NCBI RefSeq assembly: GCF_013396335.1
Contig: NZ_JABWSY010000002.1
Span: 186,296-250,295, forward strand
From: Bacillus sp. EB106-08-02-XG196
Lineage (GTDB): Bacteria > Bacillota > Bacilli > Bacillales > Cytobacillaceae
Direction of reading: 5' to 3'
Length of the DNA: 64,000 bases
The translations under genes were made by a program, and so were the position numbers. Each line of letters begins with the position of its first letter. The stretch's first letter is position 1. Below are positions 42,474 through 53,481 of this stretch, piece after piece. The notes beneath the pieces were generated by a model. It saw nothing but the letters and a program-made list of their open reading frames with translations, ran no database searches and was not told the DNA's origin.

Positions 42474-45023
42474 TTATAAACCACACTTAAGCTGGGTACC
42501 ACAGTTTGAACATGTATTACAGCCGCCGATTTCTTTTACTTTACCTTTTCGGCAAACTGGACATGTGTTGCCTACTTCAGAACCAATCGTTACATCTGTT
42601 GAACGCAGGTCACTGATGGTATCAACAAGTACCACGTGCTGTTTCGTTTTTTCTTTGAATGTTGGAATTTCGTTTTCTTCTGCTTTAAGGGTCAGGACTT
42701 GTGAATCACGTGATCCATCTACGTATACAGTACCACCCTTTGCTCCACCTTTGTAAAGACGTTCGTAAACTTTTTCAACTTGTTCCACACTATATCCTTG
42801 AGGTGCATTAACAGTTTTACTTATAGAACTATCAATCCAACGCTGGATGACACATTGAACATCTGCATGGGCTTCAGGTGCCAGTTCCATCGCTGCAACA
42901 AACCAGCTTGGAAGATTATCAGCATCTGCTTCTGGGTGGCTATCTAGGTATTCTTGAACGATATCCGCTTTCACTTCGATAAATTTACCCAGACGTCCAC
43001 TTCGGAAATAAGAGAATGAGAAATAAGGTTCTAATCCAGTTGATACACCAACCATTGTTCCAGTGGACCCTGTAGGAGCAACAGTTAACAGATGTGAATT
43101 CCTTATTCCATTTTCTAATATAGATTGACGAACATCTTCAGGCATTTTTTTCATATATCCTGTATCAATGAATGCTTGACGTAAACGGTTTGTATCTTCG
43201 CGTGTTTCACCATTTAAGAATGGGAAGCTTCCTTTTTCCTTTGCTAATTCTACTGATGTTTTGTAAGCTGTTGTTGCAATTACTTCAAAAACTTGATCAA
43301 CAAGTTTATTTCCCTTTTCTGAACCGTACACTGTTTCACAGTAAATAAGCATATCGTGTAAGCCCATTACACCAAGACCTACGCGGCGCTCACCAAGAGC
43401 TTGCTTTTTATTTTCTTCGAGGAAGTATGGTGTAGCATTAATAACGTTATCCTGCATTCTAACGCCAACAGCTACTGTTTTCTTTAACTTCTCAAAGTCT
43501 ACAGTTTTCGTTTCCTTATCAGCCATTTCCGCAAGGTTAACAGCTGCAAGGTTACAAACAGAAAATGGTGCGAGAGGCTGCTCTCCACAAGGGTTAGTTG
43601 CCACAACTTGCTGTCCGTATGCTTTTGCATTTGTCATGTCGTTTGCATTATCGATGAAGAATATTCCTGGTTCTGCTGAGTAAGTTGCACAAATGTTAAT
43701 TAGATTCCATAGCTCTTTCGCTTGAATTTTCTTATAAACCCGTACTTTGTGACCGAGTCTCTCCCATTCGCGTACGTCTCCAACTTTATGCCATTCTTCA
43801 TTGTAAAACTTCATTTCCTCTTTACTATAATGTTCAACATATGGAAAACGAAGCTCATACTCACTATCTTTTTCAACCGCGTCCATAAATTCCTTCGTTA
43901 AACATATTGAGATATTCGCTCCTGTTAAGAATTCCGAATTATGAACGGTGTAGTTACCACCTGTTTGAAGCTTCTCTTCGGCCTCAGCAATAATTTCTTC
44001 ACCAAAACCACCAGTGCCTGGAATATGTTTATAATTCACAATGCCTTGATACATCGCCTTCTCTTGGGCAGTTAATGGAGTGAATTTAAGTTTGTCCTTA
44101 GCATGTTTCTTAATTGTTTCATCATTTGTATTTTCTATTAAAAACCGTAGAATTCTAGGGTTTTGCATCTTTGAAATAATAAATTCAATAACATCTGGAT
44201 GCCAGTCGGCTAACATTATCATCTGAGCTCCGCGCCGTGATCCACCTTGCTCAACTAAATGTGTCAATTTCGCAATGTCATCTAACCACGATACGGAACC
44301 AGATGATTTACCATTTACGCCTCTTGCCAAGGTATTTCTAGGTCGTAGTGTTGAACCATTTGTTCCTACACCGCCGCCGCGGCTCATAATTTCCATAACT
44401 TGCTTACGATGATCAGAAATCCCTTCACGTGAGTCTGGGACGAACGGCATTACATAACAGTTAAAAAATGTAACATCTGTTTCAGCTCCTGCTCCATAAA
44501 GAACACGGCCTGCAGGAATGAAGTTCATCGAAACGAGCTCATTGTAAAACTTTTCAAACCACTCAATTCGCTTCTCTTCTGTTTCTTCAACAGAGGCAAG
44601 TCCAGTTGCATTTCTTTTTGCAATTTGCTCATAAAACAGCTCTAGAGGCTTTTCAATTACATCTAGAGATCGCCAAATCGCTCCTGTTTCACTTTCTACA
44701 GGGTCATCAAGAACACTTCTAAATTCCTCTTCCACTAAAACCTTTGCTTTTTTACTCTCCCAATCTATCTCCATGATGTATCCAAGTCCGCGTGCTGGGA
44801 ATTTTGGATCTTCTTTTATCGTGAGTACAACAAAGTCGCCATTTGTTAGGGTTATTTTCGCAGTGTCTTTGAAGGTGTAACGGTCCAACATGACCAATCG
44901 TGAAACACCCTTATGAGTTATTTTCATATCTGGGGTAACCGGGTGCACTTGGGGGAATAAGTGGATATCCTCATTCAACCTTTCAAAATCAATATTCATT
45001 TTTTGTCTAAAAACTACAGACAT
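42474..45023 (-). CDS. nrdJ: adenosylcobalamin-dependent (class II) ribonucleotide reductase
   Basis: An 849-residue enzyme that makes deoxyribonucleotides using a B12-derived thiyl radical. Motifs: CYVMPFVPDSREGI near residue 190, the active-site loop VATNPCGEQPLAPFSVCN, GVMGLHDMLIYCE, APTGSTGTMVGVSTGLEPYF, and a C-terminal zinc-ribbon CPVCRKGKVKEIGGCNTCSN. It works without oxygen. Its 3' end is the likely attachment site of the adjacent Tn7-like element. Upstream sites resemble NrdR boxes. Confidence 0.96.
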   Translation of the reverse strand: MSVVFRQKMNIDFERLNEDIHLFPQVHPVTPDMKITHKGVSRLVMLDRYTFKDTAKITLTNGDFVVLTIKEDPKFPARGLGYIMEIDWESKKAKVLVEEEFRSVLDDPVESETGAIWRSLDVIEKPLELFYEQIAKRNATGLASVEETEEKRIEWFEKFYNELVSMNFIPAGRVLYGAGAETDVTFFNCYVMPFVPDSREGISDHRKQVMEIMSRGGGVGTNGSTLRPRNTLARGVNGKSSGSVSWLDDIAKLTHLVEQGGSRRGAQMIMLADWHPDVIEFIISKMQNPRILRFLIENTNDETIKKHAKDKLKFTPLTAQEKAMYQGIVNYKHIPGTGGFGEEIIAEAEEKLQTGGNYTVHNSEFLTGANISICLTKEFMDAVEKDSEYELRFPYVEHYSKEEMKFYNEEWHKVGDVREWERLGHKVRVYKKIQAKELWNLINICATYSAEPGIFFIDNANDMTNAKAYGQQVVATNPCGEQPLAPFSVCNLAAVNLAEMADKETKTVDFEKLKKTVAVGVRMQDNVINATPYFLEENKKQALGERRVGLGVMGLHDMLIYCETVYGSEKGNKLVDQVFEVIATTAYKTSVELAKEKGSFPFLNGETREDTNRLRQAFIDTGYMKKMPEDVRQSILENGIRNSHLLTVAPTGSTGTMVGVSTGLEPYFSFSYFRSGRLGKFIEVKADIVQEYLDSHPEADADNLPSWFVAAMELAPEAHADVQCVIQRWIDSSISKTVNAPQGYSVEQVEKVYERLYKGGAKGGTVYVDGSRDSQVLTLKAEENEIPTFKEKTKQHVVLVDTISDLRSTDVTIGSEVGNTCPVCRKGKVKEIGGCNTCSNCGTQLKCGL

Positions 45024-45412
45024 GAGAACAACTCCTTCAAAAAATTCTATATCTTGTATGAAATTCTAGTAAGTGAGACTATATCTTGTATATCTTGCTG
45101 ACTCGATATAAATAAATTAACACAGGTTGGATATACAAATCAATATATAGTACCGAAAATATTTTCGACACCACTACATATTGTGTTTTATGCAGAAATA
45201 AATAAGTTTGTCAAACTTAAAATAAACTAGAAACAGGAGAAAAGACAAGATATCTCATTGATTTCGGCATAAAACAAGAAAATATAACAAATTTCGCAGG
45301 TTGCGATTTTAAATTATAGGGAAAATCACGAAAAAAGAGGACTTAAAGTGATTAACGAGAATATTAAAAAAGGTATACTTATTTTATAAGCTTTTTAAGG
45401 GAGGGAAAATAG
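45024..45412. promoter_or_regulatory. intergenic region upstream of nrdJ with putative NrdR boxes
   Basis: Two copies of ACAAGATATAG (minus strand; 45047-45057 and 45080-45090) are 33 bp apart, and a third related TATATCTTGC lies at 45090-45099. They resemble NrdR boxes, which come in pairs about three helical turns apart and repress ribonucleotide reductase genes. A separate palindrome AAGTTTG-t-CAAACTT occurs at about 45209-45223. The rest holds the divergent promoter for 45413-45892. Confidence 0.5.
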
Positions 45413-45892
45413 ATGATAGCACATATTGAAAAAGTGGAAAACGGCTATCTTGCCATATATGAACGCCATCTTAAACATCCTGTAGAAGAAGTGTGGTCTT
45501 ATTTAACCGATAACGAGAAACTGCAAAAATGGTTTTCTGAGCTCCTTGTTGATGAACTTCGTGAAGGCGGGGTTATTAAGTTTGACATGGGGGATGGTAC
45601 CTTTGATGAGCTTTCTATCCTAGAATTAAAATTAAATTCTGTTTTGGAATTCTCCTGGTGGGTAGACACAGTGAGGTTCGAATTGTCCGAGGAGTCTGGG
45701 GGCTGCTTACTGAAGTTAATTGAAAAAATACATACCATAACTAACCACACTCCAAGAGATCTTGCAGGTTGGCATGTCTGCTTAGATGTAATAGAAGCAT
45801 TACTGGATGGCCGGACTATTGAACGTAAAGAAGAATGGAAAATCTGGTATGAAAAGTATATAAAGGAAATAGAAAAAGTCACACAACAATAA
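45413..45892 (+). CDS. SRPBCC (AHSA1/START-like) domain protein
   Basis: A 159-residue single-domain protein of the SRPBCC fold (HPVEEVWSYLTDNEKLQKWF near residues 22-41, then a beta-sheet core and C-terminal helix DLAGWHVCLDVIEALLDG). Typical AHSA1-type proteins bind hydrophobic ligands or Hsp90-like partners; the ligand here is unknown. GAGGG precedes the ATG at 8 nt. Confidence 0.85.
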   Translation: MIAHIEKVENGYLAIYERHLKHPVEEVWSYLTDNEKLQKWFSELLVDELREGGVIKFDMGDGTFDELSILELKLNSVLEFSWWVDTVRFELSEESGGCLLKLIEKIHTITNHTPRDLAGWHVCLDVIEALLDGRTIERKEEWKIWYEKYIKEIEKVTQQ

Positions 45893-45936
45893 AAAAATCA
45901 GGCGAACATCATAAATGGGTTCGCCTGATTTTTTTA
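45891..45936. terminator. bidirectional terminator
   Basis: AAAAATCAGGCGAAC...GTTCGCCTGATTTTTT between the SRPBCC gene and lipM. Confidence 0.9.
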
Positions 45937-46770
45937 TCTTTTGAAGTTCCAGTCATCGCTTTCATATCGCTCTTTTGCAATTTTATTTACATATGCAAGT
46001 TCTTCTTCTGTTAATTGATAGGATTCAAGTTCGATATTAAGCCCATCAGCAAATCCTTTATAAAAAGCTTCTTTTGCTTCCTCAAGTGAAATTCTTCTTG
46101 GACTGATTTCATTAATAGCAACTGCTTTATTTTTGAAAGTAGACTTCATCCGTTCCTTTACTCTCTCATTTGGATATTTAAATAAACTGAACAGTTTATC
46201 TTCATCTAAATCTAAAAGTATCGATCCGTGTTGGAGAATGACTCCCTTTTGCCTTGTCTGTGCACTTCCTGCGACCTTACGACCTTCAACCACGAGTTCA
46301 TACCAGCTTGGTGCATCAAAGCACACTGCTGAGCGTGGATCCTTCAATGCACTCCGCTCTTCGTCTGTTTTTGGAACTGCAAAGTATGCTTCTAATCCAA
46401 GTTGATGGAATCCTTTTAAGATCCCTTCTGAAATAACACGATAAGCCTCTGTTACCGTTTTAGGCATTTCTGGGTGATCCTCAGAAACAATGACACTGTA
46501 AGTAAGCTCATGCTCATGCAGCACACCACGGCCGCCAGTAGGCCGTCTTACAAACCCTAATCCATGGGCTTTTACTGCCTCCAAGTTAATTTCCTTTTCA
46601 ACCTTTTGGAAATATCCTATTGATAGAGTCGCAGGTTCCCAGCCATAAAACCTGATAATCGGTGGGAATTTCCCTTCACTATGCCAATCAAGCAATGCCT
46701 CATCCAACGCCATGTTAAATGATGGTGAACAATTTCCAGAATCTATAAATCGCCATACCTCTTTATCCAT
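45934..46770 (-). CDS. lipM: octanoyl-[GcvH]:protein N-octanoyltransferase LipM
   Basis: A 278-residue member of the LplA/LipB fold. It moves octanoate from acyl carrier protein to GcvH, the first step of lipoate assembly. Motifs: [19 protein letters not shown] and the catalytic Cys in [20 protein letters not shown]. Its neighbour is the glycine cleavage operon, whose GcvH protein is a lipoyl carrier. Confidence 0.93.
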   Translation of the reverse strand: MDKEVWRFIDSGNCSPSFNMALDEALLDWHSEGKFPPIIRFYGWEPATLSIGYFQKVEKEINLEAVKAHGLGFVRRPTGGRGVLHEHELTYSVIVSEDHPEMPKTVTEAYRVISEGILKGFHQLGLEAYFAVPKTDEERSALKDPRSAVCFDAPSWYELVVEGRKVAGSAQTRQKGVILQHGSILLDLDEDKLFSLFKYPNERVKERMKSTFKNKAVAINEISPRRISLEEAKEAFYKGFADGLNIELESYQLTEEELAYVNKIAKERYESDDWNFKR

Positions 46771-46953
46771 TTAAAAACCTCATCTTTATGTAGTTTACTC
46801 TTGTTTTAGTCTACCAAAATCTGATATGAATTCAAAACGAGAAGTATTTGGTATAATGAAGAAGAAGTTTTTTGTCGTTTATTCTTTATCTTTGCACGAT
46901 TGACTTATATAATAAAACATAGTGTACCAAAGCTTGAAAGGAGCAAAAAGAAA

Positions 46954-47337
46954 TTGAATTCACTTATACCTCTATTAATCATCATTGTAGCAGTTATAGC
47001 TTATTCCGTTTTCACCTATTTTTATCAAAAAAGGATTGTTAAAACGGTAACGGAAGAGGAGTTTCGTGCTGGTTATAGGAAGGCACAGCTAATCGATGTT
47101 CGTGAACCTAACGATTTCGAAGCAGGTCATATTTTAGGAGCTCGTAATATTCCGATTTCCCAAATAAGAACACGAATGAAGGAGCTTCGCCCAGATTTAC
47201 CTGTTTACTTATATGATCAAAACGGAATGCGCAGTGCCCGTGCAGCACAGTTTCTACACCGTAAAGGTTACAAAGACCTAACCCAGCTTCAAGGCGGGTT
47301 TAAAAAATGGTCCGGTAAAGTAAAAGTAAAAAAATAA
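46954..47337 (+). CDS. yqhL: rhodanese-like membrane protein YqhL lacking the catalytic Cys
   Basis: A 127-residue protein with an N-terminal membrane helix and a rhodanese domain (AQLIDVREPNDFEAGHILGA, LTQLQGGFKKWSG). The active-site loop reads YLYDQNGMRSARAAQFL: the Cys normally starting CxxGxRS is Asp, so sulfurtransferase activity is unlikely. TTG 46954 is used because GAAAGGAG lies 10 nt upstream; an in-frame codon at 46900 lacks a site. It is divergent from lipM. Confidence 0.88.
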   Translation: MNSLIPLLIIIVAVIAYSVFTYFYQKRIVKTVTEEEFRAGYRKAQLIDVREPNDFEAGHILGARNIPISQIRTRMKELRPDLPVYLYDQNGMRSARAAQFLHRKGYKDLTQLQGGFKKWSGKVKVKK

Positions 47338-47344
47338 GCCAATG

Positions 47345-47377
47345 AAGACTTCCTTTTAAGTGGAAGTCTTTTTATTT
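47345..47377 (+). terminator. terminator after yqhL
   Basis: AAGACTTCC...GGAAGTCTTTTTATTTTG. Confidence 0.88.
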
Positions 47378-47386
47378 TGTGCATAG

Positions 47387-47424
47387 AAAAGGGGCCAGAT
47401 TCTGCTGTCAGAATCTGGCCCTTC
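47387..47424 (-). terminator. terminator after gcvPB
   Basis: Strong hairpin AGGGGCCAGATTCTG / CAGAATCTGGCCCTT with a 4-nt loop just past the gcvPB stop. Confidence 0.85.
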
Positions 47425-47430
47425 TATATG

Positions 47431-48891
47431 TTAAGCCTTTTGAAATCTAAGAATTGGTTTACGAGCTGCTGTTGCTTCGTCCATACGACCTACTACGGTA
47501 GTGTGAGGTGCTTCTTGGACGATTTCTGGGTTCTCTTCTACTTCTTTCGCAATTTGAATCATGATATCTACAAATGAATCTAGAGTCTCTTTCGATTCTG
47601 TTTCAGTCGGCTCAATCATAATACATTCTTCTACATTCAGCGGGAAGTAGATGGTTGGCGGATGGTAGCCAAAATCAAGCAGTCGTTTTGCAATATCCAA
47701 AGTACGAACACCTAATTTTTTCTGCCTTCTTCCACTTAGTACAAACTCATGTTTGCAATGCTTATCAAACGGAAGATCATAATACTCAGCCAGTCTTCTC
47801 ATCATATAGTTTGCATTTAATACTGCATACTCTGTTACCGCCTTTAAACCGTCTGGCCCCATAGAACGAATGTAGGTATAAGCACGTACATTAATTCCAA
47901 AGTTACCATAGAAAGGCTTCACACGGCCGATAGATTGCGGACGGTCATAATCAAACACATACTCTTCACCACGTTTTGCTATCACTGGCTTCGGAAGGAA
48001 AGGAATCAGGTCTGCTTTTACACCAACAGGACCTGAACCCGGACCTCCGCCGCCATGTGGACCGGTAAAGGTTTTATGAAGATTCAAGTGAACAACATCA
48101 AATCCCATATCTCCCGGTCTAGCTTTTGATAGAACCGCATTTAAGTTTGCACCATCATAATAGAGCTTACCGCCTGCAGCGTGAACAATCTCAGCCATTT
48201 CAACGATATTTTCTTCAAATAGACCAAGTGTATTCGGGTTGGTTAACATTAAAGCAGCTGTATCTTCGCCAACCACTCTTTTTAAATCGTCAAGGTCAAC
48301 TAAACCATTCTCATTTGATTTAACTGTAATCGTTTCAAGCCCAGCTACCGTTGCCGATGCTGGATTTGTTCCATGTGCTGAATCGGGTACGATAACCTTT
48401 GTACGCTTTAGATCCCCATTTGCTTCATGGAAGGCACGAATCATCATTAATCCAGTCCATTCACCATGGGCACCAGCTGCTGGCTGTAATGTCACTTCGT
48501 CCATTCCTGTGATTTCAATTAAATGCTGCTGCAAATCATACAGCAGCTCAAGAGCACCTTGGACAGAGCTTTCGTCTTGAAGCGGATGGACATGAGCAAA
48601 TCCATTAAACCGAGCTACATTTTCATTAATTTTTGGGTTATATTTCATTGTGCAGGAGCCTAATGGATAAAAACCAGAATCAACACCATGATTTCTACGT
48701 GAAAGGGCGGTGTAATGACGCATAATATCAAGCTCAGATACCTCAGGCAGCTCTGGCTCTTCTTCGCGCAAATACCCTTCCGGAAGAAGACTGCTAAGTT
48801 CTAATTCAGGAACATCCATTTCAGGGAGGCTGTATCCAATTCTTCCTGGTGTACTAAGTTCAAAAATGAGTGCCTGGTCTTGGTTATGCAT
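47431..48891 (-). CDS. gcvPB: glycine dehydrogenase (decarboxylating) subunit 2
   Basis: A 486-residue PLP enzyme subunit of the P-protein. The PLP lysine is in [20 protein letters not shown] near residue 273. Typical N-terminal ([20 protein letters not shown]) and central ([18 protein letters not shown]) motifs are present. With GcvPA it decarboxylates glycine and passes the aminomethyl group to lipoyl-GcvH. It overlaps gcvPA by 8 bp. Confidence 0.96.
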   Translation of the reverse strand: MHNQDQALIFELSTPGRIGYSLPEMDVPELELSSLLPEGYLREEEPELPEVSELDIMRHYTALSRRNHGVDSGFYPLGSCTMKYNPKINENVARFNGFAHVHPLQDESSVQGALELLYDLQQHLIEITGMDEVTLQPAAGAHGEWTGLMMIRAFHEANGDLKRTKVIVPDSAHGTNPASATVAGLETITVKSNENGLVDLDDLKRVVGEDTAALMLTNPNTLGLFEENIVEMAEIVHAAGGKLYYDGANLNAVLSKARPGDMGFDVVHLNLHKTFTGPHGGGGPGSGPVGVKADLIPFLPKPVIAKRGEEYVFDYDRPQSIGRVKPFYGNFGINVRAYTYIRSMGPDGLKAVTEYAVLNANYMMRRLAEYYDLPFDKHCKHEFVLSGRRQKKLGVRTLDIAKRLLDFGYHPPTIYFPLNVEECIMIEPTETESKETLDSFVDIMIQIAKEVEENPEIVQEAPHTTVVGRMDEATAARKPILRFQKA

Positions 48892-50230
48892 GTAAATCCC
48901 CCACTTCTTTCACAAAAGTATCAATTTCTTCCTTCGATCTTTGTTCTGTAACCGCAACGAGCATGTGATTTGCGAGCTCCGAATAATCACGGCCTAAATC
49001 GTATCCGCCAATCATTCCTTTTCGCAACAGCTCTTGATTAATTTCTTTTACAGGTTTATTTAATTTAACAACAAATTCGTTAAACGAGTAACCATCATGG
49101 ATGACTTCAAAACCAGCTTCTTTAAATGCAGTTTTCGCATAGTGAGCCTTTTGCAGGTTAGCAGCGGCAATTTCGCGAACTCCTTTTTTACCCAGTGCTG
49201 TCATTGCTACTGAGGCTGCCAGGGCATTTAATGCTTGATTAGAACAAATATTAGATGTCGCTTTATCCCGACGGATATGCTGTTCACGGGCTTGAAGAGT
49301 TAGTACAAAACCACGGCGTCCTTGATCATCAGTTGTCTGGCCGACTAGACGGCCTGGAACTTTACGCATTAACTTAGTGGTTACTGCAAAATATCCGCAG
49401 TGTGGACCGCCAAACGCAGTAGGGATACCAAACGGTTGTGCATCACCAATAACAATATCTGCTCCGAACTTACCAGGAGGTGTTAATACACCTAGTGATA
49501 GCGGATTGCTTGAAACAACAAACAGTGACTTGTGAGCATGGATGATTTCTTCCAGTTCCTTTAAGGGTTCAATTCGGCCGAAGAAGTTTGGATACTGAAC
49601 GATCACTGCTGCAATCTCCTCGTTTGCCAAACCTTTTAAGGCTTCAATATCTGTTACTCCGTTATCAACAGGAACTTCAATCACTTCAAGATACTGTCCT
49701 TTTGCATACGTTTTGAGGACTTCCTTTGATTCAGGGTGAACGGCACCTGAAACAAGGATTTTTTTACGTTTTGTATGACCAGCACTTAGCATTGCTGCTT
49801 CAGCTAGAGCTGTCCCGCCATCATACATAGAGGAGTTCGCAACATCCATGCCTGTTAATTCACAGATCATCGTTTGGAATTCAAAAATAGCTTGAAGCTC
49901 TCCTTGAGAGATTTCTGGTTGATATGGTGTATAAGCTGTATAAAATTCAGAGCGGGAAATAACATGGTCGACAATGACTGGCATGTAATGGTCATAAACC
50001 CCTGCTCCTAAAAAGGATACATTTCGTTTTAAATCGGCATTACGAGAAGCCATGTTAAAAAGCTCTTTCATCAAAGCAGTCTCTGACTTTGCTGCCTTAA
50101 TGTTATATTCACCTTTAAATCGTACTTTTTCTGGGATATCGCTGAATAATTCATCAACGGAACTAACACCAATTGTATCAAGCATTGCCTTTTTATCTTC
50201 TTCAGTCATAGGTAAATAACGATGTTTCAT
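48884..50230 (-). CDS. gcvPA: glycine dehydrogenase (decarboxylating) subunit 1
   Basis: A 448-residue partner of GcvPB with [40 protein letters not shown] and [20 protein letters not shown]. This half lacks the PLP lysine, as in other two-subunit P-proteins. It lies 20 bp after gcvT. Confidence 0.96.
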   Translation of the reverse strand: MKHRYLPMTEEDKKAMLDTIGVSSVDELFSDIPEKVRFKGEYNIKAAKSETALMKELFNMASRNADLKRNVSFLGAGVYDHYMPVIVDHVISRSEFYTAYTPYQPEISQGELQAIFEFQTMICELTGMDVANSSMYDGGTALAEAAMLSAGHTKRKKILVSGAVHPESKEVLKTYAKGQYLEVIEVPVDNGVTDIEALKGLANEEIAAVIVQYPNFFGRIEPLKELEEIIHAHKSLFVVSSNPLSLGVLTPPGKFGADIVIGDAQPFGIPTAFGGPHCGYFAVTTKLMRKVPGRLVGQTTDDQGRRGFVLTLQAREQHIRRDKATSNICSNQALNALAASVAMTALGKKGVREIAAANLQKAHYAKTAFKEAGFEVIHDGYSFNEFVVKLNKPVKEINQELLRKGMIGGYDLGRDYSELANHMLVAVTEQRSKEEIDTFVKEVGDLHA

Positions 50231-50250
50231 AACCTAATCTCCCCTCGTGT

Positions 50251-51354
50251 TTACTTTTCTCGTTTATAAAAAGGTGTTGGGACTATTTTCGCCTTTAGGC
50301 GTTTTCCGCGAATTTCCACGTCAATTTCTGAATCAATACCTGCATGTTCACTTTTAATAAGGACAAGTCCAATATTCTTTTTCAAGGATGGTGATTGAGT
50401 TCCAGTTGTAACCTCACCAATTAGTTCTTCGCCTTTATATACTGGGTAGCCGTGACGTGGTATACCACGATCAATCATTTCAATTCCTACTAACTTTCTA
50501 GCCGCCCCTGCATCTTTTTGCTGCTTAAGTACTTCTTTACCAATAAAATCTGCTTCTTTGTTCAACTTAACTGCAAAGCCAATTCCAGCTTCTAATGGCG
50601 AAATTTCAGGAGACAATTCTTGGCCATATAGAGCTAAAGTTGCCTCAAAGCGAAGTGTATCCCGAGAACCAAGCCCGCATGGAACAACGCCTTCCTCTTC
50701 TCCAGCAGATAAAATCGCCTTCCAAAGTTCTACAGCATCTGACGCATCGCAATAAATTTCAAAGCCGTCTTCACCAGTATACCCAGTTCGTGAAACTAGT
50801 GCATTTTTTCCATTAATTTTCATTTCCCGTTGGAACTTAAAGAAGCCAATTTCAGTTAAATCGCTATCACCTGCAAGCTTTTGAAGTACTTTTTCAGCAA
50901 GTGGGCCTTGCAGCGCCAATTGAGCCATTTTTTCAGATAAATTATCTATCAAAACATGGCCCTCTAAATGGGCTTCAAGCCATTTGAAATCCTTATCAAT
51001 ATTCGAGGCATTCACAACAAGTAAATAATGATTGTCTTCTATTTTATAAACTAGCAGGTCATCAACAGTGCCGCCATTTTCATAGCACATTGCATTGTAT
51101 TGTGCTCCGCCATTTTTAATTTTTGAAATATCGTTTGTTAACATCTTTTGCAAGTAGTTTAAGCTGTCGGGTCCTGTGACGATGATTTCCCCCATATGCG
51201 AAACATCAAATAACCCAGCCTTTGTGCGGACTGCTTCATGTTCTTCCTTGATGCTTGAGAATTGAACAGGCAGCTCCCAGCCTCCAAAATCAATCGTTTT
51301 CCCGCCATATTCCTTATACACTTCGAATAGCGGCGTGCGTTTTAATTCAGTCAT
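50251..51354 (-). CDS. gcvT: aminomethyltransferase (T-protein)
   Basis: A 367-residue T-protein that transfers the methylene group to tetrahydrofolate and releases ammonia. Motifs [31 protein letters not shown] and [14 protein letters not shown] are present. ATG 51354 has AAAGGGGG 7 nt upstream; the in-frame start at 51375 is too early. It is the first gene of gcvT-gcvPA-gcvPB and lies under the glycine riboswitch. Confidence 0.96.
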   Translation of the reverse strand: MTELKRTPLFEVYKEYGGKTIDFGGWELPVQFSSIKEEHEAVRTKAGLFDVSHMGEIIVTGPDSLNYLQKMLTNDISKIKNGGAQYNAMCYENGGTVDDLLVYKIEDNHYLLVVNASNIDKDFKWLEAHLEGHVLIDNLSEKMAQLALQGPLAEKVLQKLAGDSDLTEIGFFKFQREMKINGKNALVSRTGYTGEDGFEIYCDASDAVELWKAILSAGEEEGVVPCGLGSRDTLRFEATLALYGQELSPEISPLEAGIGFAVKLNKEADFIGKEVLKQQKDAGAARKLVGIEMIDRGIPRHGYPVYKGEELIGEVTTGTQSPSLKKNIGLVLIKSEHAGIDSEIDVEIRGKRLKAKIVPTPFYKREK

Positions 51355-51429
51355 CAATAATCCCCCTTTAATCAAAGATGTTTTTCATACGTTGATACCT
51401 TGTTAAATACTTTAGTGCATAAACAACAA

Positions 51430-51632
51430 AAAGGACAGAAACCTCCCTTTTACGAAAAAGAAGGTCTCTGTCCTTGCACCTGAAAGTTTACCTAGGCTAG
51501 GCTTTCCCCTTTGGTGGCTGCCCTTTAGTCAGCACTCTCCAGAGCTGCGTCAAACAAGAGTTCTTTTGCCTGAGAGATTCACACATTGTGCTTGCTCCTT
51601 CGGCGCTACATCAGTAGTCTCTCCCCTTGTCA
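51430..51632 (-). promoter_or_regulatory. tandem glycine riboswitch with terminator
   Basis: On the minus strand: GGGGAGAGACTAC, CGCCGAAGGAGCAAGCA, AATCTCTCAGGCAAA and AGAACTC (first aptamer), then GCTCTGGAGAG, CCACCAAAGGGGAAAGCC and AACTTTCAGGTGCAAGG (second aptamer). The expression platform is a hairpin AAGGACAGAGACCTTC...GGGAGGTTTCTGTCCTT with T run (51430-51476). Binding of glycine should turn gcvT transcription on. The 51633-51792 remainder is a divergent promoter region. Confidence 0.93.
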
Positions 51633-51792
51633 TCATCCGCATTATAATAATTTCAAATTCGGGTCATACTAAAATATACATCTGAAAAAAATTATTTTAT
51701 TACAATATTTAAAACTTTCAAAGCTATTTACATCCTACCATTAAAGCATAATATTGAGCAATAAATTTTTCTGCAAAAGGGAGATGAAAAAC

Positions 51793-53481
51793 ATGACAGT
51801 TCAAATAGAATTTGATTCCTCTTGGCAGGATGAATTTTTACATAGAATTGAAAACGATGGCCCTTGGGGAAATCGTGAGCTTTTTAAGCTGGCGGTTGGA
51901 GTTGAAAAACATCTGATAATTCCTGATTTTGAAGGCTTACAAGCACCAAGTCATCTGCCTAATCTAACCCCGCTGCCCCATCAGCTCGAAACCGCAAAGC
52001 AGGTAATTGAAAACATGAATGGAAAAGCTATTCTTGCAGATGAAGTGGGGCTTGGAAAAACAATAGAAGCCGGACTTATATTAAAAGAATACATGATTCG
52101 CGGCCTCGTTAAAAAAGTATTAATTCTCGTTCCCGCTTCCCTAGTGACCCAATGGTCCTATGAATTAAATAGTAAGTTTTTTATTCCTGCTGTTTCTCAA
52201 AGAAAAAGCTATGTATGGGAGCAATGCGATGTAGTTGTCTCTTCGATTGATACCGCTAAACGGGACCCTCATCGTGATATCATTTATAAACAAGACTACG
52301 ATTTAATTATTATTGATGAGGCACACAAACTGAAGAACAATAAGACTAAAAACTATGAGTTTGTTCAAAATCTAAAAAAGAAGTTTTGTCTTCTTCTCAC
52401 TGCAACTCCGATACAAAATCGGATTGAAGAAATCTTCAATCTTGTTTCCCTATTAAAACCGGGACATTTAGGCAGTGAAACAGCATTTTATGAAAAATAC
52501 AAACGGGATGCCCGCTCATTAAATGACAATGCGCATTTGAAAGAGCTGGTAAATAAGGTAATGATTCGAAACCGGCGTGCCGATACAGGTATCGAATGGA
52601 CCAAAAGACATGTAGAAACGATTCCGATTGAATTTTCACCTCAAGAGAAAGAATTGTATGAAGCCATTACTGAATTAAAAAGTGAGGGTGATTGGGTTCA
52701 AGCAAGTGCTTTCTCGGTGATGACCCTACAGCGTGAAGCCTGCAGCAGCAGGGAGTCCGTATTTTATACTCTTAAAAATATGCTGCAAAAGAAGGAATAT
52801 CCAACAAAGTCATACGAAGATCAAATTCAATATTTAATTTCAAAGGTAGAAGCAGTTACAACAAACTCAAAAGCAGAAAAGGCATTGGAGTTAATCCAAA
52901 AAATCGATGATAAGGTAATCATTTTCACCGAATACAGAGCGACCCAAATGTATCTTCAATGGTATTTAAAACAAAATGGGATATCATCTGTTCCTTTCCG
53001 GGGCGGTTTTAAGCGCGGGAAAAAAGACTGGATGCGTGAGCTATTTCAAAAACATGCACAAGTCCTCATAGCAACTGAAGCTGGCGGCGAGGGAATTAAC
53101 CTCCAATTCTGTAATCATATAATTAATTTCGATTTACCCTGGAATCCAATGAGGCTTGAGCAAAGAATCGGCAGGATTCATCGTCTTGGCCAGGAAAAGG
53201 ACGTAATGATTTATAATTTTGCCATCCAGAACACAGTTGAAGAACATATATTAAAGCTTCTATATGAAAAAATTGAACTATTTGAAAAAGTTATAGGTGA
53301 TTTAGACGATATCTTAACGAAGCTAGACTTTGGAAGTATTGAAGATCATTTAATTGATATATTTGGACAATCCTGCTCTGAAGGTGAAATGCGAATTAAG
53401 ATGGAAAACCTTACATCTATGATTGATTTGGCTAAAGACATGCAGAAGGAGGATTCACATGCAGCAGCTGGAAATTCATAA
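51793..53481 (+). CDS. yqhH: SNF2-family DEAD/DEAH helicase-like ATPase YqhH
   Basis: A 562-residue Swi2/Snf2-type ATPase with motif I ILADEVGLGKTIEAGLILKE, motif II DLIIIDEAHKLKN, motif III LLTATPIQN, and motifs V-VI IATEAGGEGINLQFCN / RLEQRIGRIHRLGQ. Start ATG 51793 has GGGAG at 9 nt. The next gene yqhG overlaps by 23 bp, as in B. subtilis. Substrate unknown. Confidence 0.93.
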   Translation: MTVQIEFDSSWQDEFLHRIENDGPWGNRELFKLAVGVEKHLIIPDFEGLQAPSHLPNLTPLPHQLETAKQVIENMNGKAILADEVGLGKTIEAGLILKEYMIRGLVKKVLILVPASLVTQWSYELNSKFFIPAVSQRKSYVWEQCDVVVSSIDTAKRDPHRDIIYKQDYDLIIIDEAHKLKNNKTKNYEFVQNLKKKFCLLLTATPIQNRIEEIFNLVSLLKPGHLGSETAFYEKYKRDARSLNDNAHLKELVNKVMIRNRRADTGIEWTKRHVETIPIEFSPQEKELYEAITELKSEGDWVQASAFSVMTLQREACSSRESVFYTLKNMLQKKEYPTKSYEDQIQYLISKVEAVTTNSKAEKALELIQKIDDKVIIFTEYRATQMYLQWYLKQNGISSVPFRGGFKRGKKDWMRELFQKHAQVLIATEAGGEGINLQFCNHIINFDLPWNPMRLEQRIGRIHRLGQEKDVMIYNFAIQNTVEEHILKLLYEKIELFEKVIGDLDDILTKLDFGSIEDHLIDIFGQSCSEGEMRIKMENLTSMIDLAKDMQKEDSHAAAGNS

